Positions 1-9,565 of a DNA stretch of 64,000 nt are shown piece by piece. This DNA comes from Verrucomicrobiota bacterium (lineage in GTDB: Bacteria; Verrucomicrobiota; Verrucomicrobiia; Opitutales; Opitutaceae): the NCBI GenBank assembly GCA_016222805.1, contig JACRQG010000007.1, forward strand, positions 599,809 to 663,808, read 5' to 3'. The translations under genes were made by a program, and so were the position numbers. Within the stretch, counting starts at the first letter, position 1. Each line of letters opens with the position of its first letter. The notes beneath the pieces were generated by a model. The model worked only from the letters and a program-made list of their open reading frames with translations, was not told the DNA's origin and did no database searches.

Positions 1-1013
1 GCGGCGGTGCCGGCGCCATTCCAGCCGGTGGTGCTGTTGCGCTGCTTCACGAAGGCGCGGTCGCGATGGTGGGCCGAGACGGAAAGCCCCCAGCGACGCT
101 CCCAGCCCAGAAGATCCGAGTAGTTCACGGCGAATTCCCGCGTCGGGTTCCGGTGCGGGTAGTTGAAATAGTCCTCGAGCAGTGCGGAGTGTCCCAGGGC
201 CGCCTTGATCGACGCCACCCGCCCGTCCCGCGAAAAGGCGCTGCGCGTCTTGATGTCGACCGCCCCGCCGATCGAGTCCGCATCCTGGTCCGGTCGCAGC
301 GCCTTGGTCACCTCAATCTGATCGGCCACATCGGAGGAGACGACGTCGAGCGGGACGCGCCGGGTCAGGCCGTCGAAGTCGGTCACGTTGATCCTCATGC
401 CGTTCACCGTGACGGCATTGAAGTCCGCGGTCATGCCCCGGATGGTGACATAGCGACCCTCGCTCCCACCGGTGTCGCGATCCGTCTCCACCGTGACCCC
501 GGGAAGCCGCTTCACCGCATCGGCGATGTTCTTGTCCGGGAACTGTCCGCTGAAATCCGCCGACACGATGTGCGTGAGGTTCTGCGCCGCCCGTTGCTGA
601 TTGAAGGCGCGGGCCTGCCCGGTGCGCGACGCCTCGACCGTGACGGCCGCGAGGGCGACCGTGTCGGCCCCGAGGGTGAGGGCGAGCCGGGCCGTTTCCC
701 CCGCGCGCAGCTGCACGGACTGGGTCTTGGGCGGCAACCCGAGGTAGTCGAGGGCGAGCGTGTAGGTGCCGGGCTGGCCGGCCAAAGTGAACTCCCCGTT
801 GGCGTCGGTGGCCGTGCGCTGCGAGGGGGCGTCGTGGGTCGATGGAGCAAGGGTGACCGTGACGCCGCGCAGGGCGTTCTGGGTCACGGCATCGGTTACG
901 CGGCCGGTCAGCGAGGCCGGGATCTGGGAGAGCAGGGGGGAGGCCATCGCAACCCAGAGGAGCGGAAGCCAAGTGGCGCGAAGCCAGGTACGAGGAAGGT
1001 GACTGGGAGACAT
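1..1013 (-). CDS. TonB-dependent receptor, N-terminal part (runs off left edge)
   Basis: About 337 N-terminal residues of an outer-membrane TonB-dependent receptor can be read from an ATG at 1013; the rest lies beyond base 1. The order is a signal peptide (hydrophobic stretch before LLSQIPASL), a carboxypeptidase-like regulatory beta domain (SLTGRVTDAVTQNALRGVTV, about residues 33-110), then a plug domain with FPDKNIADAVKRLPGV, YVTIRGM and DADSIGGAVDIKTRSAF. The FPDKNIADAVKRLPGV form is that of the family used by Bacteroidota and Verrucomicrobiota for oligosaccharide or siderophore uptake. The substrate cannot be told from this part. The gene is divergent from the LuxR-type regulator starting at 1154, with 140 bases between them. 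The family call is secure. Confidence 0.93.
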   Translation of the reverse strand, partial: MSPSHLPRTWLRATWLPLLWVAMASPLLSQIPASLTGRVTDAVTQNALRGVTVTLAPSTHDAPSQRTATDANGEFTLAGQPGTYTLALDYLGLPPKTQSVQLRAGETARLALTLGADTVALAAVTVEASRTGQARAFNQQRAAQNLTHIVSADFSGQFPDKNIADAVKRLPGVTVETDRDTGGSEGRYVTIRGMTADFNAVTVNGMRINVTDFDGLTRRVPLDVVSSDVADQIEVTKALRPDQDADSIGGAVDIKTRSAFSRDGRVASIKAALGHSALLEDYFNYPHRNPTREFAVNYSDLLGWERRWGLSVSAHHRDRAFVKQRNSTTGWNGAGTA

Positions 1014-1153
1014 GAAAAGCGCGGAGCGAAGGTGACGGGAAGTGGCGGCCGGTGGGTCGGCGAGACCGAAGCCAGCAAGGGTAGCAGCCGGTTTCGGGCC
1101 CGGTCCATACCACCAAGGTTGTAATTTCCGCCGGAGGCCGGCAGGGTCCGCGC

Positions 1154-2368
1154 ATGACGCGGTGGGTGCAACAGTCCGCGACCGACGCCGGTCCCGGCCG
1201 CCGAGGCGGCGCGGCGGCGGCTCCGGACGCGCTGCTGGCGGCGCCCGAACTCACGCGCCGGCTGCACGCGCCGCTCGTCGCCTTGCAGGCGGCGATGGAG
1301 GTCGGCCCGCTGTGGCGATCCGTCCGGCGGCTCCTGCGGGCGGCGTTCGCCCCGCACCGGGTGACGCTGTTCCTCGGTCATCTCGGGATGGGCGAGGCCC
1401 GCATGGTCTTCACCGATCCGCCGATTGATCACCCGGAGCAGTGGTACGCCGCCCGCGGACGCGTGAATCCGTTCTCTCCGTACATCGAGGCCAATCGGGG
1501 GCTGCGCTTTTACCGGTTTTGCGACGTGCTGCCTCCCCGCGAGCGGTTTGTGCGCAGCGAATTCTACCGGCGCTTCGCCCGGCCGGAGGGATGGGACAAG
1601 GGCGTCTCGGCGCTTTATTGGATGCGACGGGAGGTGACGGCGATGTTCAGCCTCTACCGGGCGCCTGCCCAGGCGGATTTCACGGAGGCCGATCTCGCGC
1701 TCTTGCGGATCCTCTATCCCTTCATCGGGGCGGCCGTCCAGCGCGTGCAGCGGCTGCACACGGAGCGGTTGGCGCGGCGCAGCCTGGAGGAGTTCAACCG
1801 GAATCTCCCGGTTGGCCTGGTCCTCCTGGACTGGGAACTGCGCGTCGAGTTTGCGAACCCGGAAGCCCAGCGCCTGTGTGCGCGGTGGAACTACGGTCCG
1901 GCGGCTTCGCGCGGCCTGAATCCGCGGGACACGTTTGCCCTCCCGCCGGCGATTAGCGAGGCGGCGCGGCGGTTGCGGACGGCGATCCTGGCGCGCGATC
2001 CCAGAAAACTGCGGCTGCAGCCAGGCGAGGTGGCGCTGGTCGAGGAGGCCGGCGTCGGGCTTCGGTCCCGGGTGTCCGTTCTGAACAATGCCTCGAGTTC
2101 GCTGGCGCGGCCGAAGTTCCTCGTGATCCTGGATGCCCGCGAACCCTGGGCGCCTGGGGGGGAGGAGCCGGCGGAACGGTGGCGGATTCTGCGGGCGTTG
2201 ACCCCGCGCGAACGGGAGATCGCTCTTCTGGTCCGGGAGGGACAGAGCAACGCCGAGATCGCCCACGGCCTGAGCAAGAGCGTGCTGACCATCAAGACCC
2301 AGCTGAATTCGATTTTCCGCAAACTCGGAGTCAAGTCCCGCGCCCGGTTGATGGCGCGCCTCCGTTGA
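1154..2368 (+). CDS. LuxR-type transcriptional regulator
   Basis: A 404-residue protein whose last ~60 residues are a clear LuxR/GerE helix-turn-helix: LTPREREIALLVREGQSNAEIA, then a recognition helix around SVLTIKTQLNSIFRKLGV. The first ~340 residues resemble a GAF/PAS-like sensory region (for example PVGLVLLDWELRVEFANPEA near residue 220), but I see no response-regulator receiver and no diagnostic ligand site. It is divergent from the truncated TonB receptor at 1-1013, so local control of that receptor is plausible; this is inference from position only. The ATG at 1154 is the first in frame. Confidence 0.88.
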   Translation: MTRWVQQSATDAGPGRRGGAAAAPDALLAAPELTRRLHAPLVALQAAMEVGPLWRSVRRLLRAAFAPHRVTLFLGHLGMGEARMVFTDPPIDHPEQWYAARGRVNPFSPYIEANRGLRFYRFCDVLPPRERFVRSEFYRRFARPEGWDKGVSALYWMRREVTAMFSLYRAPAQADFTEADLALLRILYPFIGAAVQRVQRLHTERLARRSLEEFNRNLPVGLVLLDWELRVEFANPEAQRLCARWNYGPAASRGLNPRDTFALPPAISEAARRLRTAILARDPRKLRLQPGEVALVEEAGVGLRSRVSVLNNASSSLARPKFLVILDAREPWAPGGEEPAERWRILRALTPREREIALLVREGQSNAEIAHGLSKSVLTIKTQLNSIFRKLGVKSRARLMARLR

Positions 2369-2390
2369 GCGTGTTCTCCAGGTGGCGACG

Positions 2391-3004
2391 TCAGGCGCCG
2401 GCCAAACTCCGGCGCAGCACGTCCCGCGCCCCGGCGATCTCGGGCGGCAGGGGTTCCGCGGCGATCCACCCGCGGGCCGGGTAGTCGACGAGGCGGTCGA
2501 GTTCCCCGGCGAGGTGGGCGACGTAGTCGATCCCCTGCAGGCCGTAGGTGGCCCATTCCGATTCGAGGCTGAACGGCGGCAGCTGGCGGCAGACTTCGAG
2601 CCCGGGCTGGAGGAGTTTCAGCGTGAGGCCGACCCTCCGAAGCCGGGAGGGCGAGGCCACGACGATCCCCCGCCGGCTACCCCGCCCGAAGGCGAGCGCG
2701 GGATGCTTTCGAGAATCACCTCCGTCGCGGGGATCTCGGGGCGGGCGCGCCGCAGGGCGTCGTGCCACGCGTCGGCCTCCGGTCGGCCCAGATTGCCGGT
2801 GCCGGCGCCGATCCCGCCGGTGAAGATCAGCCGGGGAGCGAGCCCGCGGCGGTGCAGTTCGCCGCAAAACACGGGCAGCCGCAGATCAAACATGCCGAAG
2901 CCGAGGATGGCGTCGGCCGGCGCGGACGGGGTCGGATCGACCGTCGCGAGGTAGTGCAGCGTGCGGCGGGCGGCCGCGACCAGTTCAGGAGTGGGGGCCG
3001 GCAT
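2391..3004 (-). pseudogene. YdcF/DUF218-family protein, frameshifted
   Basis: Two partly overlapping reading frames together make one DUF218 (YdcF/SanA) protein. From the ATG at 3004 the frame reads MPAPTPELVAAARRTLHYLA, then ADAILGFGMFD, LIFTGGIGAGTGNLGRPEAD and TEVILES, and then loses family resemblance near 2705. The neighbouring frame resumes with HPALAFGRGSRRGIVVASPS, RLRRVGLTL and a good C-terminus to the stop at 2391. The T-E-N segment that normally follows the E-S is missing, so a small internal deletion with a frame change is more likely than a single-base error. The start overlaps the end of the upstream short-chain dehydrogenase by 20 bases, so the two were probably one operon. Confidence 0.72.
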
Positions 3005-3794
3005 GGACGGAAAACGACATCCGGCGCACGACCTGCGCGAACAGCGCCGGGCAGAAACGCTGCAGGTAGATGCCCGCCACCTCCCAGCCGCCCACGTAGA
3101 CCTCGCGGCGGCGGCGGGCCACGCCCTGCAGCAGGGCGGCGGCACATTTCTCCGCGGCGATGCCGGTCTGGTGCGTGGCGTCGGTCCGGCCGTGCTGTTC
3201 GCCGCGGGGACCGAGGGCATTGGCGGAGACGGCGGTCCGGACGTACCCGGGGCACACCAGCGTCACCAGAATCCCATGACGCCACACCTCCGCCCGCAGG
3301 GAATCGAAATAGCCGTGCAGCGCGTGCTTCGCGGCGGCATAGGTGGACCGGCCCGGCGTGCCGACGAAGCCCATCACGCTGCTCACGACCACCAGGTGCC
3401 CGGCCCGGCGCGCGATCATGCCCGGAAGGACGACCTTGGTGAGGGCGACGGTGCCGAAGTAGTCGACCTCCATCAGGGCGCGCTCGACTTCCGGCGCGGT
3501 CTCGACCGCGAGGGCGCGCTGGCTGACCCCGCCGTTGTTGACGAGGATATCGATCGGCCCCCTCGCCTGGGCCTGGTCGGCGACTGCGGGAAAGGTGTCG
3601 CTGCGCGTGAGATCGAGCGGGAGGACGAGGTGATCGGCCGGCCGGTCGCAGGAGAGGCGCACGCGTTCGAGTTCCGCGGGACGCCGGCTCGACAGGATGA
3701 GATGGGCCCCTTCGGCGGCAAAGGCGCGGGCCGTCGCCTCGCCGATGCCGGAGGAGGCGCCGGTGATCCAGACTCGCTTGCCCGCGAAGCGCAT
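2985..3794 (-). CDS. Short-chain dehydrogenase/reductase (SDR)
   Basis: A 269-residue classical SDR. From the ATG at 3794 the protein begins MRFAGKRVWITGASSGIGEA, with the Rossmann TGxxxGxG motif at residues 10-17. NNGG follows in the middle (the NNAG equivalent), then the catalytic S (VVVSSVMG) and the YxxxK tetrad residues (STYAAAKHAL). The C-terminal VRRMSFSVHAG tail resembles SDRs acting on lipids or sphingoid bases, but the substrate is not determinable. The gene lies 7 bases downstream of a sulfatase (stop at 3802) and upstream of the broken YdcF gene, all on the minus strand, suggesting one transcript. Upstream in-frame codons to 4076 are read-through of the sulfatase region and were not used. 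Confidence 0.92.
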   Translation of the reverse strand: MRFAGKRVWITGASSGIGEATARAFAAEGAHLILSSRRPAELERVRLSCDRPADHLVLPLDLTRSDTFPAVADQAQARGPIDILVNNGGVSQRALAVETAPEVERALMEVDYFGTVALTKVVLPGMIARRAGHLVVVSSVMGFVGTPGRSTYAAAKHALHGYFDSLRAEVWRHGILVTLVCPGYVRTAVSANALGPRGEQHGRTDATHQTGIAAEKCAAALLQGVARRRREVYVGGWEVAGIYLQRFCPALFAQVVRRMSFSVHAGPHS

Positions 3795-3801
3795 GCCGGG
3801 T

Positions 3802-5265
3802 TCAGCCCTTCTTTTTCCTCCCGCCTTTGGTGATGGCGGCGCTGTACTCGGGTCGGGCCTGAAGTTGCCGGAGGTAGGGGGCGTATTCGGGAGCCTCGAC
3901 CCAGTCGCGGGAGCCCGGTTCGCGCGGATCCACGCGGCCCTCGGGGTAGTCCTTGCCCTCGTAGCTGGACTGAACGGAGGCGTTCCAGGCGAGGAGTGCC
4001 TGCTTGAGGCGGGCGGTGAGGGCAGGCTGCGTCTCGGCGAGGTCGGTTTGTTCGCGGGGATCTGCCACCAGATCAAACACCTGGAAGGGTCCGCGCTCGA
4101 GGTTGAGGGCGACGATCTTGTAGCGGTCCTCGATGAGTGCCGCCCGGCGCGTGTGGCGGAAGCCCATGGCGCGACCGCGTTCCTTCAGGTCGGTGGTGAA
4201 CAACGGGCGGAGGCTGATCCCGTCGACCGGCTGGAGCAGCGCGGTGGCCGGCAGGCGGGTGATTTCGGCCACGGTGGGAAAAATGTCGAACGTGCCGCAC
4301 GGATACGTGGTGACGCGCGGGGCCTTGATCACCGCCGGCCATTCGACGATGCCGGGTACCCGCAGTCCGCCTTCGTAGACGGAGCCCTTGAAGCCGCGGA
4401 ATTCCCCCACGGTGCCGGGTTGGATTTCGGGGAGGCCGCCGTTGTCGCTGCAGAACCAGAGCAGCGTGTTCTCCGCCATGCCCAGCCGCCGGAGGCCGGC
4501 CCGCAGGGTGCCGATGCTGCGGTCCATCGCGACGAGTTCACCGTAGTGGTTGGCGGAGTTCCGGGCGAGGGCGCCGAAGTCCTTCATGTCGGCTTCGGCG
4601 GCGATCATCGGCGCATGCGGCGTGCCGAACCAGATGACGGTGAACGTCGGCTGCGCGCCGCCGGCGGCGCGCGCGAGGTGCTTCAGCGCTTCGTCGACGA
4701 CGACTTCCGAGGAATCCCCCTTGAACTCCTCCCACTTGCCCTGGCGGCTCAGGATGGGGTCGCGGTCGAAGAAGTTCGTGACGGACAGCCACTCGTCGAA
4801 GCCGAACGCGCCCGGGCTGTGATCGTCGGCGCCGAGGATCGGAGCCCCTGGTCCGCGGTAGCCGTTGAGGTGCCACTTGCCAAAGTGGGCCGTGCGGTAG
4901 CCCTCCTGGCGCAGTCCCTGGGCGATGGTCTTTTCCTGTCGCCGGAGGGCGAAGCCGTGGTTCTCGACGCCGCAGCGATCGTTGCTCCGACCGGTCATCA
5001 CCGTCGCCCGCGTGGGCGAACAGTTGGGCGCGCCGGCGTAGAAACGATCAAACCGCAGGCCGGCGGCTGCCATCGCGTCGAGGTTCGGGGTCTTCAACAC
5101 CGGGTGCCGATAATAGCTGGTTTCGCCCCAGCCCATGTCGTCGGCCATCACGAGGACGATGTGCGGGCGGCTGGTGTCGGGAGGGGTGGCTGCAACCGCC
5201 GGGGCGGCGATGGCCGCCGAAAGCGAAAAGAGCAGGGTGAAGGAGGCGGGGAGGCGAGGGAGCAT
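3802..5265 (-). CDS. Secreted sulfatase (S1 family)
   Basis: A 487-residue type I sulfatase. The order is a Sec signal peptide (residues 1-26, cleavage near AVAA), the metal-binding VLVMADDMGWG (D42, D43), then the C-S-P-T-R formylglycine site at C82 within GAPNCSPTRATVMTG. A second signature with K and H follows (HFGKWHLNG), then FCSDNGG near residue 270. The Cys is converted after translation to formylglycine by an FGE or anSME, neither of which is in this window. The substrate is a sulfate ester, probably of a polysaccharide, not resolvable by eye. It heads the minus-strand run with the SDR and YdcF genes. Confidence 0.94.
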   Translation of the reverse strand: MLPRLPASFTLLFSLSAAIAAPAVAATPPDTSRPHIVLVMADDMGWGETSYYRHPVLKTPNLDAMAAAGLRFDRFYAGAPNCSPTRATVMTGRSNDRCGVENHGFALRRQEKTIAQGLRQEGYRTAHFGKWHLNGYRGPGAPILGADDHSPGAFGFDEWLSVTNFFDRDPILSRQGKWEEFKGDSSEVVVDEALKHLARAAGGAQPTFTVIWFGTPHAPMIAAEADMKDFGALARNSANHYGELVAMDRSIGTLRAGLRRLGMAENTLLWFCSDNGGLPEIQPGTVGEFRGFKGSVYEGGLRVPGIVEWPAVIKAPRVTTYPCGTFDIFPTVAEITRLPATALLQPVDGISLRPLFTTDLKERGRAMGFRHTRRAALIEDRYKIVALNLERGPFQVFDLVADPREQTDLAETQPALTARLKQALLAWNASVQSSYEGKDYPEGRVDPREPGSRDWVEAPEYAPYLRQLQARPEYSAAITKGGRKKKG

Positions 5266-5294
5266 GGACGGAAGGGGGCGGTGACCGGTAGTCA

Positions 5295-5511
5295 GTAATC
5301 AGTGGTCGGTAATCAGTGGTCTGCGGACAAGAAGGAGCGAAGGGGCGGCGTTGAACGACGGTGAGTGATCCCCGTCTGGAAGTTAGTGGCAAGCGATCGG
5401 TGAACGGCAGAGGCGAATCACCAGCTGCTGGCGGAGAGACCTACTGCCGGTCTGCCGGCTTCCCTTCGCTGCCCTCGGCCCACCGACCACTGACCACCGA
5501 CCACTGATTAC
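5295..5511. repeat. Short direct and inverted repeats GTAATCAGTGGTC
   Basis: The 13-mer GTAATCAGTGGTC occurs twice in tandem (5295-5307 and 5309-5321), and its reverse complement occurs at 5499-5511. The second side carries further ACCACTGA/ACCACCGA units (about 5484-5525). The ~180 bases between them hold no convincing gene. The block lies between the sulfatase start (5265) and the end of the next TonB receptor (5547). Confidence 0.8.
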
Positions 5512-5546
5512 TGATCACTGACCACGGATTGTCTCCAGCGCCCGCC

Positions 5547-8500
5547 TCACCACGTGCCCTTGACGCCAAAGGTCCACAGCGAGGCATAGTCGATCCGTCG
5601 GAAGAACTGCGCATGAGCCGGGGTGCTCGGACCGGCGCGCTCGACGTCCTCGGTGGCGTCGAAGGCATTGCGCAGGTTGAAAAACGCCGCGAGGCGCCGG
5701 TGAAAATAGTATTCGCCCAGCACGTCGACGTAGAGGCGCTTTGAGCCCCAGGTGAAGGTCCCGGGTTCGATGCTGGCACCCGCGGCGACCGGGGCCTGGC
5801 GCTGGCGGCCGCGGTAGTTCCAGTTCACGCGGGCATTCCATTTCTCGCGGGTCACGGAGATGCCCCAACTGCCGCTGCGCGGGACGTAGCCGGCGAAGTT
5901 GGCGTCGTCATCGGCGAGGATGCGCTGGGCACTGCCGTTGGCGAAGACCTGCACGCCGCGCGCCCAGCGGGGCAGGAAGGTGAGGGCCTGGCGGTAGTTG
6001 AAGTTCCACCCCTCCATCCGCACGGAGCCGGGGATGTTGTGGTTGGTCGACACGTCGTAGGGGTCGTAGGTGGCCGGATCGAGGCCGTAGAGTGCGAGGA
6101 ATTCCGGGGTGGCATTGAAGACCACAGAGCCGAAGAAGTTCTCGACCTGCCGCCGGAAGGCGCCGACCGCGAACTGTCCCACTCCCTCGAAGTAATGTTC
6201 GAGGCGAACGGCCACGGTGCGGGCCTGCCAGGCCTTGATGCCCGCGTTGTTGACGGTGATCCGGTTGTTGTTGGCGGGAGGTGAATCGAGATCAGGCAGG
6301 GTCAAGCCGCCGGCGTACTGGTTGAAGTTGGGCCGGCCCACCGATTCGTAATAGGAGGCCCGCGCGATCAGGTTGTCGCGCAGGTTGTAGCTGGCATTCA
6401 GATTGGGAAAAAGCCGCAGGTACTCCTTTTCCGTGTGCGCGGCGCGCTCGAGGAGCGTGAGGCGGGAATACTCGAGCGAGTTGGTGTTGGCCACGATGGG
6501 CAGCGGCCGGCCATTGGGTCCGAGGATGGGCCGGCCCTGGGCATCGCGCTGGACGTTGCGCGACGGGTCGGTCAGGGGGCCGTCCGCTTCGGCGTTCGTC
6601 TGCTCGGCGCGCAGGCCGCCCACGAGCTTGAGGCGGCGCTCGAAAAACGCCGCGTCGCCTCGGAGATAGAGTGCGGAGACCAGCTCGGACGCCCGCTTGG
6701 AGTTGGTGGCGAGGGTGCGGTAGGAGGTGTTCTCGTTGATGGTGAAGTAGGAGGGGTGGGCGACGTAGTGCTCCCAGACCTTGCGGGCGCTGACGGTCTG
6801 GACCTTGGGAAACCCCATCGGCAGCACGCGCTCCGAGTAGATCGGATCGAAGAAGGGCGCCGCGCTGTCGTCGCTGCCGATCGGAGTGGTGCTCGCCCGG
6901 CCGTCGGGGCCGACGTAGGCGTAGGTGATGGTCCCGCCCGTGATGTCGCGGACCGACTCCCGGACGTGGAAGCCGGCCTTGAGCGAGAGTGGGATGCGGG
7001 TGCCGAAATCGCGGCGCAGGCTGCCGTAGGCGGTGCGCTGCCAGTCGTGCGTGGCATCGCGCTGGCTCGTGGCCTGGGTCAGCGCAAACGGGGCGAGCTG
7101 GAACGGATCCAGCGGCGCACCGGCGCCATCGCGCACCGTGATGGTGGCGGGCCGGAGGTAGAAGATGTCGTCGAAGGCGACCGTCAGCCCGGTCCGGCGG
7201 ATCTGCACGGTGCGGAAGTAACCCTGCTCGATGTCGCGGTTGTAGTCGCTTTGCTGCGACAGGCCCGCCCCGAGGTCGGCCTTCCAGACCGGACCCTCGT
7301 GGCGCCACACCAGGGTCGGCATGTAGGTGCGGTTGTAGCGGTTTCGCTCGTTGTGCGCCCGGATGACGTCACCGGCGCCCGCGGCCCCGTGGGTGAAGGT
7401 GGTCGAGAAATCCCCGGGCAGGATGCGGAGCGGGTTGAACTGGACGTTGGAGACCAGGAAGTGGCCGTCGAACGACGAGTACTGGAAGCCGAAGGTCACG
7501 CGATCGTGGGGGGTGAACTTGAAGTCGACGGAGGCTCCGAACGAACGCCGGGTGGTGACCTTGGGCGCGTCCTGCACGAGGAATTGCGAAAGATACGGCC
7601 GGTCGAAGGTTGTGTGCGGGAACGCCGCGCCGTTGGTGGCGGCGCTGGTGCCGCGCCAGGTCATCGTCACCTGGTCCTGCGGCGAGTAGTTGGTGGAGAC
7701 CCCGCCGGAGAGGGTGTAGCCAAAGCGCTTGTTCACCGGGGCGACCCAGGAGAAGTCGAAACCCGGGTGAACATTGCGCATCGGGCTGGGATCGGGTCCC
7801 GGCACCTTTCTGAAATCGCGGGCGTTGTCCCGCATCAACAGGTAGGCGCTGGCGTTGAAGACCGGGCGGACGCGCTCGAAGGCGCTCCGGGGCACCATGT
7901 TCACCGAGCCCGCGAGCGCGGCTCCCTGCGACTCCGGCGTGGGGGCGTAGGTCACCTCGATGCGCGACAGGTTGTTGATCGAGATCATGTCGGACTGGAC
8001 CTGGCGGTTCGTCTCGCGGCCCGCCGCCGCGGCGACGTTGAACCCATCCACGGTGACCGGGACGAAGTCCGACGGCACGCCGTTGATCGAGATGTCGCGC
8101 GCGTTGCCGCCGGTGTAGTCGATGTTGATCCCCGGGAGGAACTTGATGAACTCGGCGACATTGCCCTCGGCCACGTTGCCGAAATCATCGGTCGAGACGA
8201 CGGTCTTGATGTTGGACGCGAAGCGCTGCTCGTTGATCGCCAGGGCGGCGCCGTCCATCTCGCGTGAGGTTTCCACCCGGAACTCGTCGAGCTTCACCAC
8301 GGCGTCATCGGCCCGAGCCCCGGCGGTGGAGAGCGAGAAGTCGACGGTGGTGGTGCCGCCGGCCGGGACGACCGCCGGCTTCGTCTGGGGCGGCAGGCCG
8401 GTGTAGAAGGCGGTGACCCGCACGGTTCCGGCCGGCACGTTGGCGAGGAGGAAACTGCCGTCCGTCTCGGTGAAGGTCTCGAGATTGGTCCCGGGCACGG

Positions 8501-8666
8501 TCACGCGGGCGCCTTCGAGATATTCTCCGGAACGGGCGTTGAGGATACGGCCTTCGACCGTGCCCGTGGCGGGGGATGGCGTCGCCGCGGTCAGGGCGGA
8601 AAACGTGGAGGCGGCGGCGAGGGACGCGCAGAGCAACACGGAACGGAGGCGCAGCAGGGGATGCAT
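5547..8666 (-). CDS. TonB-dependent receptor with N-terminal regulatory domain
   Basis: A 1039-residue outer-membrane receptor. The order is a signal peptide (LRLRSVLLCASLAAASTFSA), a carboxypeptidase-like regulatory domain (GTVEGRILNARSGEYLEGAR, about residues 38-120), a linker with VVKLDEFRVETSREMDG, a plug (FGNVAEGNVAEFIKFLPGI, DISINGV) and a long beta-barrel. It ends in LWTFGVKGTW, so the last residue is W where F is usual. I chose the ATG at 8666 (MHPLLRLRS); a GTG 24 bases upstream would only add eight residues ahead of the signal peptide. This subfamily is expanded in Opitutaceae. No solute-binding SusD partner is adjacent, so its substrate is unknown. Confidence 0.93.
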   Translation of the reverse strand: MHPLLRLRSVLLCASLAAASTFSALTAATPSPATGTVEGRILNARSGEYLEGARVTVPGTNLETFTETDGSFLLANVPAGTVRVTAFYTGLPPQTKPAVVPAGGTTTVDFSLSTAGARADDAVVKLDEFRVETSREMDGAALAINEQRFASNIKTVVSTDDFGNVAEGNVAEFIKFLPGINIDYTGGNARDISINGVPSDFVPVTVDGFNVAAAAGRETNRQVQSDMISINNLSRIEVTYAPTPESQGAALAGSVNMVPRSAFERVRPVFNASAYLLMRDNARDFRKVPGPDPSPMRNVHPGFDFSWVAPVNKRFGYTLSGGVSTNYSPQDQVTMTWRGTSAATNGAAFPHTTFDRPYLSQFLVQDAPKVTTRRSFGASVDFKFTPHDRVTFGFQYSSFDGHFLVSNVQFNPLRILPGDFSTTFTHGAAGAGDVIRAHNERNRYNRTYMPTLVWRHEGPVWKADLGAGLSQQSDYNRDIEQGYFRTVQIRRTGLTVAFDDIFYLRPATITVRDGAGAPLDPFQLAPFALTQATSQRDATHDWQRTAYGSLRRDFGTRIPLSLKAGFHVRESVRDITGGTITYAYVGPDGRASTTPIGSDDSAAPFFDPIYSERVLPMGFPKVQTVSARKVWEHYVAHPSYFTINENTSYRTLATNSKRASELVSALYLRGDAAFFERRLKLVGGLRAEQTNAEADGPLTDPSRNVQRDAQGRPILGPNGRPLPIVANTNSLEYSRLTLLERAAHTEKEYLRLFPNLNASYNLRDNLIARASYYESVGRPNFNQYAGGLTLPDLDSPPANNNRITVNNAGIKAWQARTVAVRLEHYFEGVGQFAVGAFRRQVENFFGSVVFNATPEFLALYGLDPATYDPYDVSTNHNIPGSVRMEGWNFNYRQALTFLPRWARGVQVFANGSAQRILADDDANFAGYVPRSGSWGISVTREKWNARVNWNYRGRQRQAPVAAGASIEPGTFTWGSKRLYVDVLGEYYFHRRLAAFFNLRNAFDATEDVERAGPSTPAHAQFFRRIDYASLWTFGVKGTW

Positions 8667-8834
8667 GGGGGGTGGTGTGATGGCGCGCACCTGGATCGAT
8701 GCGGGCCTTCCTTGGGTGCAGGGAACAAGGTCGTGCCCATCGGGACGTCGAGTCGCAGCGGCGCCCGGGGGCGAGTCTCACGAAAGCACCCCGCCAAGCT
8801 CACACAAGGCAATAGTCGGGTCGCGCGGGCGCCC

Positions 8835-9434
8835 TCAGCGGCGCCGCCATTCCTGCCAGCGTTCCTGCCCGGCGAAGAGCGGGGCGGATTCTGCCGCAGG
8901 CACGGGTTCGTCGTGCAGTTGTTCGAAAGCACCACCGAACAGTTGCCCGGCCTCGTCCGGGGCAAGGCCGAAGGGAGGGCCGTCCTCCTTTGGCCCGTGA
9001 AAGAAGAGCCCGATCAGCCGGCCACCCGGACGCAGCAGTCGGGCACAACGCTCGCCCACGGCCGGCCAGCGCGACGGTGGCAGCGCGCAGAGAAACGTGC
9101 GTTCATAGATGAGGTCGAACGGCGCCGGCGGGAAAGGGTGCAGAAAGAAGTCCGCGGCCAACAGGCAGGGTTCAAGGTGCGGAGGCAAGGTCGCCCGCGC
9201 GCGCGCCACGGCGGCGGTGCTGAAGTCGACCGCGGTGGGCACGTAGCCGGCGGCGGCAAACGCGGGCAGTTCGTGCGCCGAGCCGCAACCGGGAATCAGG
9301 ACGCGTGCCCCGTGGCCGGGATGCCGCGCCAGGAAACGCGCCAGCGGGGCCGGCACCCCGGGGAACTCCCACGGAGTTCGCCCGGCCTCGTAGCGCACGT
9401 CCCAGAAACCGGGGTCGGTCGGGTCCATCGACAT
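8835..9434 (-). CDS. SAM-dependent methyltransferase, TPMT-like
   Basis: A 199-residue class I methyltransferase. The start at 9434 gives MSMDPTDPGFWDVRYEAGRT, followed by PWEF and the SAM motif VLIPGCGSAHELPAFAAAGY at about residues 50-70. Then come AVDFSTAAV, DLIYERTFLCAL and LLRPGGRLIGLFF. The FW..RY..G.TPW start and PGCGSA are the hallmarks of the thiopurine S-methyltransferase fold (PF05724). Bacterial members methylate thiols, halides or metalloids; the substrate here is open. In-frame codons upstream to 9554 look non-coding and overlap the leader of the divergent oxidoreductase. Confidence 0.88.
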   Translation of the reverse strand: MSMDPTDPGFWDVRYEAGRTPWEFPGVPAPLARFLARHPGHGARVLIPGCGSAHELPAFAAAGYVPTAVDFSTAAVARARATLPPHLEPCLLAADFFLHPFPPAPFDLIYERTFLCALPPSRWPAVGERCARLLRPGGRLIGLFFHGPKEDGPPFGLAPDEAGQLFGGAFEQLHDEPVPAAESAPLFAGQERWQEWRRR

Positions 9435-9565
9435 GGGCCGAACCTCGGTGGCCCGCGTTCCCGCCGCAAGCCACGAACGCCGCGGGAAAGCCGAGGTTGG
9501 CCGGGAAGGAGTCGGTGCGCCGGAGGCTCGACAGCGCCGGGGGAAAGACGCCATTACCTGCGGCG

